Shown: positions 11,377 to 20,929 of the stretch, in pieces
Numbering within the stretch: the stretch's first letter is position 1
How the letters are laid out: each line of letters begins with the position of its first letter
Source of the DNA: Cyclaneusma minus
Taxonomy: Eukaryota; Ascomycota; Leotiomycetes; Marthamycetales; Marthamycetaceae
Reading direction: 5' to 3'
Assembly: GCA_037179335.1 (NCBI GenBank)
Contig: JAKZHN010000023.1
Span: 372,001 to 436,000 of the forward strand
DNA length: 64,000 nucleotides
Notes under the pieces: generated by a model
Told to the model about the DNA's origin: nothing
Seen by the model: the letters and a program-made list of their open reading frames with translations, nothing else
Databases searched by the model: none
Position numbers and translations under genes: made by a program

Positions 11377-11652
11377 TTAAAGGCTGTCGTCGCTGAAAGC
11401 ATCGTTGAAAGTCAATTCTGGAAGGCACCCCTGTTGCAGAAGCTCAATGTCTTCAAATCCCCCATTTGCAGCTTCGGAGTCAAGAAGCGAGGATAGTGTG
11501 CCAAGGCGGCACACCCGAGCTCGAAAAGCATCATAAAACTCTATTTGCAAAGGTCTGGCAATCGTCTTAGGTTCCCGGGCATGGGAGCGCGAAACGCGTT
11601 TACTCGGCACCGCGGCACGACCAGTTTCGTGTCTTCTTTGGCAGCAATTCAT
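11377..11652 (-). CDS. Possible small gene, unknown product
   Basis: A 91-codon minus-strand frame begins with a basic segment and ends with an acidic, coding-like stretch (for example SLLDSEAANGGFEDIELL). A second minus frame (11788-11600) overlaps its start and could be an upstream exon. No domain is recognised. The composition is more protein-like than that of neighbouring open frames, but there is no further support. Confidence 0.2.
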   Translation of the reverse strand: MNCCQRRHETGRAAVPSKRVSRSHAREPKTIARPLQIEFYDAFRARVCRLGTLSSLLDSEAANGGFEDIELLQQGCLPELTFNDAFSDDSL

Positions 11653-12876
11653 TGTCTTTCGATGCGATTCGGTGTGTGCGCGCTGCTTTAGTCAAGTTAA
11701 TGTTTGATTTTGGTCGGACTTGTTTGCGTTTTGGTGCGTGATTGAAGCTGGGCTGGCGGCTTAGGGGCTCAGTCACCAGGTGTCGCATTGGGCTCTCAGG
11801 AACTTGAGCTTGAGCTCAACATCTAGTAAATTTCTCTCTGCTCAGATTGTGTTATGAATGCTTGGAGGGAGTGCTGTTGTGGGGAACGTTCAAGATTGGT
11901 CGCCCGAGTATAGTTGCTCATGAAGCGTAGCCGCCCAGGGCTTAAAGAACGAACACAGCAAGCAAACCATGCTAGGCTGTCCCATCAAGGCAGCAGGAGA
12001 TTTTGCTTGCATCTTGAAGCAGAGTCGAGGATGGGCATGTGCGAACGCCCGCTGTCGAGTCACTTCCGGCTTGTGCTGCTGGCTTGGAATTCCCTACCTA
12101 GGTATGCTGCGAAGTCGGCTCTCATGACGAGGCCACACTACCCAGTAGGAGTTGTATAAACACTATTTTTCGGATGAATGGCGTTGTTTCTTAGTCGACA
12201 TTTGGTTGCGAACAATGGGCGGGAGTCGAATAACCATGGAAACCACCAAGCGGCCGGTGATGGCTCTTTCACTTTCTGACAAGAACATGTAAAAGCCGGC
12301 GAGCCTCAGCTCCTCGACTGTCATCACCATCATCCGACATCAGACATCAGACATTTTCGACATCAGCAGAATCGCCATATTCATCGGAAAATCCACTCTC
12401 GTTTGGATTTCGCATCAGCAGAATTCACCATCGTCACAGAACAGACCCACGCTCTTTTCCATCGTAACTGCGGCATTGCCAAGGGGTACGCTGTGCAATA
12501 GGCTCAATAGGGGCCGAATAAGCATTATTTCTCCGAAATACTAGCATCTCGTTTTCCTAGTACACCTTACTAGGCTGCGAACCGTGGTTGAGAGTTGAGG
12601 TCTCTACCCGCCCGGCTGCTTTGACGCTTCTCGAAATCCTCCATAAATATCCACCCTCCGCTTGACATTCTCCCTCCCTCCATCACCACCAAGAAAATTC
12701 TGCTCACCCGCTGTTGCAAAGGCTTCCGCTCACACAAAAGCATCGCAACTTTCCTCGCAGAAACTCTTGGTCATCCGTTCATCGCTTTGATCATCCTTCC
12801 TCGATCACCTCGATCATCTTGATCTCCTGATCTCATCGTTCTCACATCGCCCTCGTCCATCGCTCTCATCGCCATC

Positions 12877-15800
12877 ATGGACAGCCCTCGAGCAACTGAT
12901 CAGGCTGTGCGAGCAGGCCTCAACCTCGACAATCCATCGAGGATACTCGCCCAAAAGTTGACTATGGATCCTATCCTCGTGGGTAGACTCGAGAAGTACA
13001 TGGATACGTACCAGCGGACACCAAACAGTAAGTTCACTTTCATCTGTCACTGTCTTTGATTGAGAGCTTTGTCGTGCCCTGTACCTGGCCTCTGCTTCAA
13101 GCTGCCGTCATCTTCACCACAGCAGATGGCATCTTCGCGATAGCGGGTGGCATCTTCACCACAGTGGATGGCATCTTCGCAATAGCGGGTGGTACCTTCA
13201 CCACAGCTGCTGTCATCTTGTTCAAAATCTTCGCTTAACGCACAATGAACAATGGTCGCTTAACAATGGTCGCGCAGTACCAAGCGGGATCTCAAGCGAG
13301 CGTCTCTCCCAAGACCTAGTCAAGATCTCTCGCGCTGCTTCCATCTCTCTCTCTCTCAAACACGACCAACTTCAAATCTCGATCGACAACAACTAACATT
13401 TCGAACCAGACTTCGAGTTCCTCGCTTTGTGCCTTGCACCCAACGTCGTTCCTAGCCTTGCACATCATTGGGGCAACGCTCTGTGCCAGATCCAATTCCG
13501 CCACGACTACTCTGATCTCGAACAAGCCGGCAGATATATCTGGGAAGTCTGCGAGCACAAGTTCAGCCTACGACAACACCCAAACGAGGACAACTACGAC
13601 TTCATGGTGCGCATCTCCACGGAAGCCCAAAACTGGTTGAGGATCAACGTCAAGCAACGATCTACACACCACCAAGCACATCTTCGAGCTGCGCAAATGA
13701 TGTCTGCACAACTCCAAGGCTCCGATTCTCCGCACGGCGTCCACGGCATGAACAACCCGCAGATGGCTCCACCAGCTGCGCAGATGTTGCCTGGACACCA
13801 GCAAAGCTACGTTCCACCTCATCGCGTCCAGAGCATGAACCCCATGCAGGCGTCTCCTCAAGCTGCGCAAATGCTGTCTGCACAACCCCAAGGTTCCGCT
13901 TCTCCGCACGTCGTCCACAGCATGGACCACATGCAGAGATCTCCTTCAGCTGCGCAAATGCTGCCTGGACACTCCCAAGCCCAGCCTTCACCTCACGGCA
14001 TCAGCAGAACAAACAACAGTCCAGCCGCAAACACCATGCAGCAACCATCAACGTCCTCAGCTCCCCATCGACCTCCACAACCCGCGCAATCACAGCAGAG
14101 GCCCATGGGCAACCCGGCGCACGCAATCCAGTTCAACACTTGGCTCACTGGTCTTTCGCAATGGTGTAAAGGGGAGATCCAGAACAACGGAAGGGTCGTG
14201 CCGTTTCTCTACAATCACTTCGTGCGCGGCGCTTCTGCGCAGGCAGCTGAGCACGCACTGAGAGACACTTATGCCCGAATGAAAGCTGGTATCTCTTCAT
14301 CTCCGAACGGTCAACCCCAGACGCCGCATTCTGGACAGCAAAATGGACAGCCAAGGACCGTGAATTCAGCAGCACCACTTGCTCCACCTGTGCAAGGTCG
14401 CCAGTCGTTGGCTGCAGAGAATGACAGTCCGCAGATGATCCATCGTACTCAGGCCTCGGCGACTGCTCCTCATCAGCAAAAACGACAGTCTGCGCAGCAT
14501 ATCCAGGCTCCAGTGCCTGCTCAGCGTGTCCAGGGTGCGATGCCTGGCCAGCATATCCAGGGTCAAATGCAAGTCCAGGGTCCAGTGCCTGCCCACCAGA
14601 TCCCGACTCCAATCCCTGCTCCGCACCATGGAAGCCCGCAAAATGGGCAATGTGCTCAGGCTCCAGCCCCTACTCAGCAGCATCTGCAGACTGCTCAAAA
14701 TATCCAGGCAACTTTTAATCCAGGAGTCCCACAGAACGCTGGTCGCCCCCAAAACCCATCATACCCTCAACACCCCAGCCACAAGTGGCCATATGCTGGA
14801 CCTCTACACGACTATGAGGAAAGATACTTGACCAAGCTTCGCGAACAGCTTCATTTCGAGGTCTTTCCGGTGACTGTCGAGTTGGTCGTGGCTCAGCGCC
14901 CAAACACCAGTCTATGCTGTTTGCTGACGCATGATGAAGAGCATGAGATGCACCAAAGGTTCGAGTCATATCACCCGTTGACCCAAGAGGACTATTACAG
15001 TATGTTCAGAGGACTTGGAACAGCAGGAAGAGCCCTGAAACGTAAACAGAAGCCGTCGGCCCCTGAGCCTCAGGCCAAAAGACAGCGACTCTCTTCAGAG
15101 GCATCGAACGACGCATCCTTCGGTGTCCTATCACCTACTCCTACACCATCTGGTCTCCATCCGCCCGCCAACCCATATGCGTATAATCACTACATCGCTA
15201 AGAGATGCGATCAACTGAGAGCCATGATCAGGCTCCGGAATTCTCAATACGGACAAAAGATCCCCTCATCTGGGAAGAAGGCTGAACTGGTTCAACTGCT
15301 GTTGGATGATAACAAAGTGCATCCCGAAGCTGCCTCTCCTCCTCCCATGCATGCACCGGGCAATGGTGCGCAACAGCCTGCTTCGAGCCAGCCCCAAATG
15401 GGCGCTCACAATGGTGTTGGCCATCATCCAGGCTTTGCCCCCCTCGGACAAAACCCACAAGCTCCTCACTCGGTCCCGGGCCAGCATCTTGCTGCTCCGC
15501 AACACCAGCAAGGACATCCAGGCACGCCCAATGGACAGCACCCGCAGTACCAGCAAGGACATCCAGGCACGCCCCATGGGCAGCACTCGCAGTACCAGCA
15601 AGGACATCCAGGTACGCCCACTGGACAGCACTTTCCTTTACAGAGGCCTCGGTTCCCTATGCTCCAGAAGGATCGATCGGTATCGCGTTCTGTCACACCC
15701 AATGGGCAGAGCTACAATGTTCAAAGGCCTCCGTTCCCGGTCCAACAACATCGTTCCGCCTCGCAATCTATCACGCCCACTGCGCAGGGCCCTCGTCCGT

Positions 15801-16783
15801 CTGGTATGCAACAGCAGCATTTACCTGGTCCAGCTACGCCATCCGGCTTCATGCTGCCTCCAGTTGCGATTAGTCAACAAGGATCACAAGCATTCCCAGT
15901 CGACCTGGAAGACCCCGTGCCTGGACGCTACGGCTACGTTCCCCAAGCACAGTCTAACGGTAATGGCTACGCCCGGCCAGCCCCTCAGGTCTCTGCCCTC
16001 GGATATGCCAATGCGCCTATCATCGTTGGCAACCGGAACATTTACCCAGCCGCTCCACCCCAGAACGTCGAGCCTCAAGAAGGCCCGAGGCCATACCTCG
16101 CAAAGGCCACTGCATACGAGATGGCTGACAACGAGATGTCAACACCTCCACACATCCGGGAAAACCATGAGTCTCAACACTTCAACTTCGAGGAAGAGAA
16201 TGCCCGTTTGGAAGCTTCCCAACGCTACGAATATGGAGCTCGCTTCGCTTTTTATGATGCCGAAGATCATAGCACTGAACCTTGCGGACCTCTTCCACCT
16301 GCCTCCTCCTTTAGCATGGCAATTCAGGACATCGACCACATGAGGCCCTATTTGAGGAGCCGTGGTAGCGAGACATCGGGTCTTCCGCTGACACCAGATT
16401 CGGAGCTCGAAGAGATTGAAAACTTCATCGCGAAGAATCCAGTGGAGCCTGAACTTGCCAGTGCCATTGATGACATGATCGCGCAGATCTCAGAAGAGCT
16501 TGGCGATGCCAATGCTTCGACCTTGGATCATCAGGCAGTGCTTCCTCACATGGATCCTAGCAATAATTCGGCTTCGGCAGTGGATGCTGATCTCGACGCA
16601 CAATTCGAGACTGCGTTCGACGAGATGTCGCCTAAGATCGAAGGAGCTAAGGCCCTTGACCACAACGCTGACCGCATGGATGCTGACGGCGAATACGAAT
16701 CTGGTGTGCCAGCTGAAGATGATGCATCTGTGGCTTCGGAGGAGGATGGAGAACATGAACTTTTTGAAGACGACGGTCTTTGA
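12877..16783 (+). CDS. Gln/Pro-rich SAP-domain protein, 2 exons
   Basis: Joining 12877-13027 and 13410-16783 gives about 1,174 residues. The N-terminal 130 residues are compact and globular (YMDTYQRTPNNFEFLALCL crosses the junction), with no family I recognise. Residues about 145-245 hold four degenerate copies of a roughly 33-residue AAQML...PH repeat. A long Gln/Pro/Ala-rich disordered region follows, with one structured island near residues 285-340 (FNTWLTGLSQWCKGEIQ). At about residues 642-688 a SAP-like motif is visible (CDQLRAMIRLRNSQYG, then KKAELVQLLL); SAP motifs bind DNA, usually AT-rich, in nuclear proteins. Three copies of a 15-residue QQGHPGTP repeat lie near residues 750-795. 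The C-terminus is strongly acidic (EEDGEHELFEDDGL). I infer a nuclear, DNA- or chromatin-associated protein, possibly a transcription co-regulator. The specific function is unknown. Confidence 0.85.
13028..13409 (+). other. Long intron (382 nt) of the SAP-domain gene
   Basis: The donor is GTAAGT, the branch is AACTAAC about 14 nt before the CAG acceptor, and splicing restores a continuous frame (NFEFLALCL). It is long for this window, where the other introns are 59-98 nt. It contains a 42-nt minisatellite. Reading through the donor gives a stop after 11 codons, so retention would truncate the protein. Confidence 0.85.
13109..13217 (+). repeat. 42-nt minisatellite inside an intron
   Basis: Units beginning CATCTTCACCACAG start at 13109, 13151 and 13193 (the last as TACCTTCACCACAG), giving about 2.5 copies with few differences. 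The period is a multiple of three and the stretch is open in one frame (IFTTADGIFAIAGG-like), but it lies within the spliced-out segment. Confidence 0.85.
13680..14000 (+). repeat. In-frame tandem repeat, about 95 nt, 4 copies
   Basis: Four degenerate copies contain GCTGCGCAAATG(A/C)TG and encode AAQM(M/L)...SPH..H.M. This is an expanded module in the disordered N-terminal third of the SAP-domain protein. Confidence 0.75.
15500..15640 (+). repeat. In-frame 45-51 nt tandem repeat, 3 copies
   Basis: CAGCAAGGACATCCAGG(C/T)ACGCCC recurs three times, about 50 nt apart, encoding QQGHPGTP followed by GQH. The copies are nearly identical, which indicates recent expansion within the SAP-domain gene. 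Confidence 0.85.
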
Positions 16784-16973
16784 TCCTCTCATATATACAT
16801 AACAACAATCGCGCAACTTTCCAGGCTATCTGAACTCCTTCAGCTGGAAACCAGTTTGCTAGGATTGCTTTACGCACTGCATTGGCGTTGACTGAAAGAC
16901 TGCGTTTCATTTCGTTCCTGCGGTTAGCCTGCCTTGTTTTGCATCATCGAAAAAGAAGAAAGCGATGGACCAC

Positions 16974-17051
16974 GATACCCTGATAGACCGTCACCTTGCG
17001 ATACCCCGATACATCGTCGTCTTCTGATACCCTGATACACCGTCATCTCAC
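16974..17051. repeat. 26-nt minisatellite, 3 copies
   Basis: Three contiguous 26-nt units begin GATACCC(T/C)GATA and continue with a CCGTC or TCGTC core. There are no indels between units. Confidence 0.85.
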
Positions 17052-17175
17052 GCCTGCGGTTCACATTCATGATCACATTCTGCTCATGCGGTATTGAGAA
17101 TTCAGAGATATTGGGATCATTGGCGCATCTGGAAATGACGAGGAAGCTTGGGACGGGAAGCAAGACTACCTAAAT

Positions 17176-17960
17176 AGAGAGCGATGATTCTTTCCTTCAA
17201 CGAAAAAGTTTGCACAAAGCGGTGTCACTGGCAAGCAGTTTGCTTTTTCTGAGGAGAATGAGGAGGTGGCATTCTGACGAGTTGGGGTTTCATTGGTGCT
17301 TGGGTGGTTGGGTGGTTGCATACAGGAAGATTCCTAGATCGAGGATAGAGATGGAATAGAGAGCGATGATTCTTCACTTTACCGAAAAAGTTTGGAAGAA
17401 ACGGCATCGCTGGGGAGCAGTTTCTTTTTCTGCGAATCGTGGATGCGCTGCTTTCAGAGGAGTTGGGATTGCACTGGCCTGCGGGTGCTTGCATAGGAAG
17501 TGTGTGGGATAGAAAGCAATGATTCTTCGCTCAATAGAAAAATGTTCAAAAAAAAACCCCCCAGGTTCTCTGGTATGCCGTGTGACTTTTGCGTGATGAT
17601 GAAAAGACGAAGTTCTAATGGGTTTGCATTTTGCAGTGGGTGCCTGGCAATTGCGTTTGCATACCGGCGGATCTCGGAAGTCAGCATTGCGTATATGTAG
17701 GATATTCCTTAGCCTGACGAAAGTGAATGCGAAAAGCGGCATCTATGTCCATCCATACGATTCTCTGTCGATGCTAGGGAGCTGGGAGGCGTTATCTTAA
17801 TAAGTTGAGAATGCATTCGTTGTTTTGGCTGGTTGCAGAAAATAGAATAATGACTTGGGGTGCTTTGGTGAATCTGGGGGTTTCCCTGGAATCAAAGGAC
17901 GATAAAATGGCCAGGGATATCATTCTGCTTGACGAAAAGTATTGCAAGAAGCAGCATCTC
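17176..17960. repeat. Degenerate tandem repeat, about 150-180 nt units
   Basis: A module AGAGAGCGATGATTCTT, then CGAAAAAGTTTG, then GC(G/A)GC(A/T)TC starts at 17176 and 17358. A more diverged copy begins at 17511 (AGAAAGCAATGATTCTT), and fainter copies lie near 17715 and 17905 (ATCATTCTGCTTGACGAAAAG). The decay between copies is mixed rather than C-to-T only. It is not coding as far as I can tell. Confidence 0.7.
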
Positions 17961-18165
17961 TAGCAAGCGGTGTTGTTTCCTGGACATTATAGCAAAATTT
18001 CTATTCGGGGGCTCGAATTTGCATCGGATTTGTGGATAGTTGCAGATAATGAGGCGAAGAGTTGAGCATTGTTGGGTGTATTAAGGAACCCGCAGATGCA
18101 TGACGACCAGTTCATGACCCACCTGTCAACAGCTTCCAGTTGCTACTCCCTGAAGTCAAATATCA

Positions 18166-18225
18166 GAGCAAAAAAAAAATCAAAAAAAATCACAATCACA
18201 ATCACAAGCAAGTCAAGTCAAGAAA
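18166..18225. repeat. A-rich and CACAAT/AAGTC simple-sequence tract
   Basis: A poly-A/AAATC stretch is followed by ATCACA repeats and AAGTC repeats. This is low complexity with no gene. Confidence 0.8.
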
Positions 18226-18900
18226 GTCCCAAGGACCAGAAGTTTGCGAACCCAATAATAGTAATTGAATTCTAGGTGTGGTAATGGATAGGCCGACAGT
18301 AAAGCACTGTCGATCGTCAAAACCAAGTTCATACTGTAGTAGCATGAAGTGTAAAGAGTGTGGTGGAGGAATGCCATTGCCCGTTGCCGAGTCCTGCCAA
18401 ATCCTCATTCGGAGATCACTGTTCGTGATAAAGAGGGTTAGAGCCGCAGTACCCATCGCCGGGGTCTGCTTCTCACAAGGATATCATATCATTATAATAA
18501 GTATCCCCAAAGTCATCAAGACCTGTCAGTCAAGCCAGTGACTTTTTTCCAAGGATTGTGGGTGCGGAGCCCGATGCCCAGCCGCTCATAAAATTCATAA
18601 TTTTTGTTTCGCACTTCGTACAAGAAAACACAAGGAAACACTCATTTTTCCAAACAGCAGCCACCAGTAAACGGCCAAGGAGCCCGGATTATCCAAACGA
18701 GCACAAGTAAATGAGTCGTTTGTCGTCGGTGAATAACGATCCCCTCAGAAGAATAGTCGTAAAGAAGGAAATTCAAGTTTTTGGTGTTCATCCAAACTTT
18801 GGTAGTCACAAGATCCAATCATCCTTAGGCGCCCGGTCAGCTACCAGTCCCGTCCGAGACTGGTGGGAGAATGCTGAGGGGCGTGATGCCAAAGCATCGC

Positions 18901-20769
18901 TTATGCCTTGAAGGGAAGACCGGTCTTGCCACCGAAAAGGCTGGAGAAACCGCTGAGAGGAGATGAGGAGGTGCTGTAGGAGTTGGTGTTCTCGGCGGAG
19001 TCGGAGGCAGCGTTGGAGCCAGATGATGAACCACTGAGGCTGCCGAGGCTGCCAGTCAAGCCGGAAAGACCAGACAGACCAGAGAAGGCAGACAGAGGAG
19101 AGGAGCTAGTCTTGCCGGAGCTCAAACCGCTGGTAAGACCAGAGAGAGGAGATGATGAGCCGGTGGAGCCGGTAAGACCGCCGAGACCGCTGGTCAAGCC
19201 GGACAAGCCAGAGAGACCGGAGGCGGAGCCAGAGCTACCAGTCAAGCCGGAAAGACCAGACAGACCGGAGAAGGAAGACAGAGGAGAGGAGCTGGTCTTG
19301 CCGCTGCTCAAACCGCTGGTAAGACCAGAGAGAGGAGACGATGAGCCGGTGGAGCCGGTAAGACCGCTGAGACCGCTGGTCAAGCCGGTCAAGCCAGAGA
19401 GACCAGAGGTGGAACCCGAGCTGCCAGTCAAGCCAGAGAGCATGGACAGAGGGGACGAGCCGGTGGAGGTAGAGACACCATCAGCGTTGGATCCGGTAGC
19501 ACTGGTGAAAGCGGACAGAGGAGAAGAGGCAGACGATCCAGATCCGAAGAGGCTGAAGAGGGAGGTCTTTCCGGTCTTGGTGTTGGTAGCAGCAGTCTTG
19601 GCGGTGGTTGCGACAGTTCGTCCGAAGAGGCTGCTCAAGCCAGAGAGACCGGAGGTGGAGCCGGAGCCACCAGTCAAGCTGGTCAGACCAGAGAGGCCAG
19701 ACAGGGGGGAGGAGGAGGTGGAGGTGCTGGTCAAGCCAGGGAGGGAAGAAAGCTTGGATGCTCCAGTTCCGCTGGACAAGCTAGAGATCGAGGAGAGAGG
19801 GGACGATCCAGACGTGCCGGTGAAGCTGGATAGGGAGGAGAGAGGGGACGATGATCCAGACGAGCCAGTCAAGCTAGAGATGCCGGAGAGAGGAGAAGAT
19901 GAGCCAGAGGTGCTGGGGATCAAGCCAGAGAGGGCAGAGAAGGGAGAAGAGGCCGAGGTGCCAGATCCGAAGAGGCTGAAGAGCGACGACTTGGAAGCGG
20001 TCTTCGCAACGGCACGCTGTTCAACGGCAGCGGCGGAAGCGGAAGCGGAAGCGGAAGCAACAGCGGAAGCGGAGGCAGAGGCAGAGGCGTATGCGGAAGC
20101 ATAGGCGGAGGCGGCAGTGGGGTCAACGGAAGCAGTCGCGGCAGCCGAGTAGGTAGCAGATGCGGTTGCGGCAGCGGAGCCAGCAACGGTGGCAGAGCCA
20201 GAAGGAGCAGGGCGGTTCATGGCGGCCATTGGGTTGAAGGCACCCATGGCTTGGCTGGAGGTGGAGTTGATCTCCTGCTTGGCCACAACAGCGTTGGTCT
20301 GGCACGAGGGGATGGCCTTGCCGATGGCGTCGGCGACGTTGCCGAAGATGCCGTTGGTGGAGTTCATGGTGCTGGCAACGGAGCTCGAGTAGTCGTCGAA
20401 GTGTCCTGCCTTGTCCATGATGGTCTGGATAAGCTGCTGCTGGGTGGCAGCGAACTTGCTGAAGGCGGTGCAGACGCTCGAAGCATCAGCGCTGTTCAGC
20501 TTTCCAAGACCTTGAGCGGCTGAAGCCTGGGACTTGGCCCGGCCCATCATGTTCTGGAAGGCACCGAGGAAACCGCTCATGCTGCTGGAGTCAGGAGCAC
20601 TGGACAGCTGGTTGGTAGCTTGGCTCATGAACGAGGAAGCATCAGTGAGACCGTTGAAGCCGGAGGCAACGTTGGCTGCCGACTTGGAAGAGCCATAGGC
20701 CGGGATCGCTGCGCCGGAGGCAACGCTGATCGCTGCCAACAAAGGCAGGGCAGTTTGAGGGAAAACCAT
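18901..20769 (-). CDS. Secreted Ser/Gly/Leu-rich repeat protein
   Basis: A single-exon frame of 622 residues. It begins with a clear signal peptide (MVFPQTALPLLAAISVASGA), with cleavage likely near residue 20-21. Residues 30-190 form a moderately complex N-terminal region with only two cysteines (C100 and C156), which could pair. Then come a Thr/Pro/Ser stretch, a poly-(Ala-Ser) linker (about 205-250), and a long region of LSGL, LTG and SSPLS repeats. A SLFSLFGSG module occurs twice (near residues 265 and 405), with a related SSLFGGK near the C-terminus. A 62-residue unit is tandemly duplicated. There is no C-terminal hydrophobic tail for a GPI anchor. I infer a secreted or cell-wall structural protein; no named family is recognised. 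A TATA box and a C/T-rich leader suggest strong expression. Confidence 0.85.
   Translation of the reverse strand: MVFPQTALPLLAAISVASGAAIPAYGSSKSAANVASGFNGLTDASSFMSQATNQLSSAPDSSSMSGFLGAFQNMMGRAKSQASAAQGLGKLNSADASSVCTAFSKFAATQQQLIQTIMDKAGHFDDYSSSVASTMNSTNGIFGNVADAIGKAIPSCQTNAVVAKQEINSTSSQAMGAFNPMAAMNRPAPSGSATVAGSAAATASATYSAAATASVDPTAASAYASAYASASASASAVASASASASAAAVEQRAVAKTASKSSLFSLFGSGTSASSPFSALSGLIPSTSGSSSPLSGISSLTGSSGSSSPLSSLSSFTGTSGSSPLSSISSLSSGTGASKLSSLPGLTSTSTSSSPLSGLSGLTSLTGGSGSTSGLSGLSSLFGRTVATTAKTAATNTKTGKTSLFSLFGSGSSASSPLSAFTSATGSNADGVSTSTGSSPLSMLSGLTGSSGSTSGLSGLTGLTSGLSGLTGSTGSSSPLSGLTSGLSSGKTSSSPLSSFSGLSGLSGLTGSSGSASGLSGLSGLTSGLGGLTGSTGSSSPLSGLTSGLSSGKTSSSPLSAFSGLSGLSGLTGSLGSLSGSSSGSNAASDSAENTNSYSTSSSPLSGFSSLFGGKTGLPFKA
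19055..19428 (-). repeat. 186-nt coding tandem duplication, 2 copies
   Basis: The plus-strand string GTCAAGCCGGAAAGACCAGA starts at 19055 and again at 19241, and about 180 nt of near-identity follow each. The period is 62 codons, so the duplication stays in frame within the secreted repeat protein. Confidence 0.85.
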
Positions 20770-20784
20770 GATGAAGAAGGGGGG

Positions 20785-20885
20785 AAGAAGGAAGAGAAGG
20801 ACGGAAGGCGAAGAGAAGGAGTTTGGCTTGACTGGATGAAAGGAAGAAGAGAAGGAAGAAGAGAAGGAAGAGAAGCTTGAAGAGG
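20785..20885 (-). promoter_or_regulatory. C/T-rich leader of the secreted protein gene
   Basis: On the minus strand this stretch is almost pure pyrimidine (TCTTCTTCCTTCTCTTC-like) just upstream of the ATG at 20769. Such tracts are typical of the 5' leaders of highly expressed filamentous-fungus genes. Confidence 0.6.
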
Positions 20886-20918
20886 ATGAAGATTGAATTT
20901 GGAACGGGAAAAGCGAAC

Positions 20919-20926
20919 CTTATATA
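20919..20926 (-). promoter_or_regulatory. TATA box of the secreted protein gene
   Basis: TATATAAG on the minus strand lies about 150 nt upstream of the ATG and immediately before the pyrimidine tract. This is the expected arrangement for a TATA-driven fungal gene. Confidence 0.6.
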
Positions 20927-20929
20927 GCT

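Larger units (their letters stand above)
9023..12876. other. 3.8-kb spacer with weak gene candidates
   Basis: No strong gene is seen. The spacer contains three low-confidence minus-strand candidates (listed separately). From 12.3 to 12.87 kb there is a C/T-rich promoter-like stretch with repeated CATCAGACATCAG and GATCATC/CATCG units leading to the ATG at 12877. No tRNA or 5S rRNA was recognised by eye. Confidence 0.5.
16784..18900. other. Intergenic spacer with tandem repeats
   Basis: The spacer lies between the convergent SAP-domain gene and the secreted repeat protein gene. It holds a 26-nt minisatellite, a larger degenerate tandem array and a short A/C-rich tract, listed separately. No gene was seen; the open frames here overlap the repeats. 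Confidence 0.6.

Noticed and set aside
18983..20104. 373-codon plus-strand open frame rich in Pro, Glu, Arg and Lys
   Set aside because: It is exactly antisense to the secreted repeat protein and its periodicity mirrors that gene's repeats. The minus strand has a signal peptide, TATA box and pyrimidine leader, so the plus frame is a compositional shadow.
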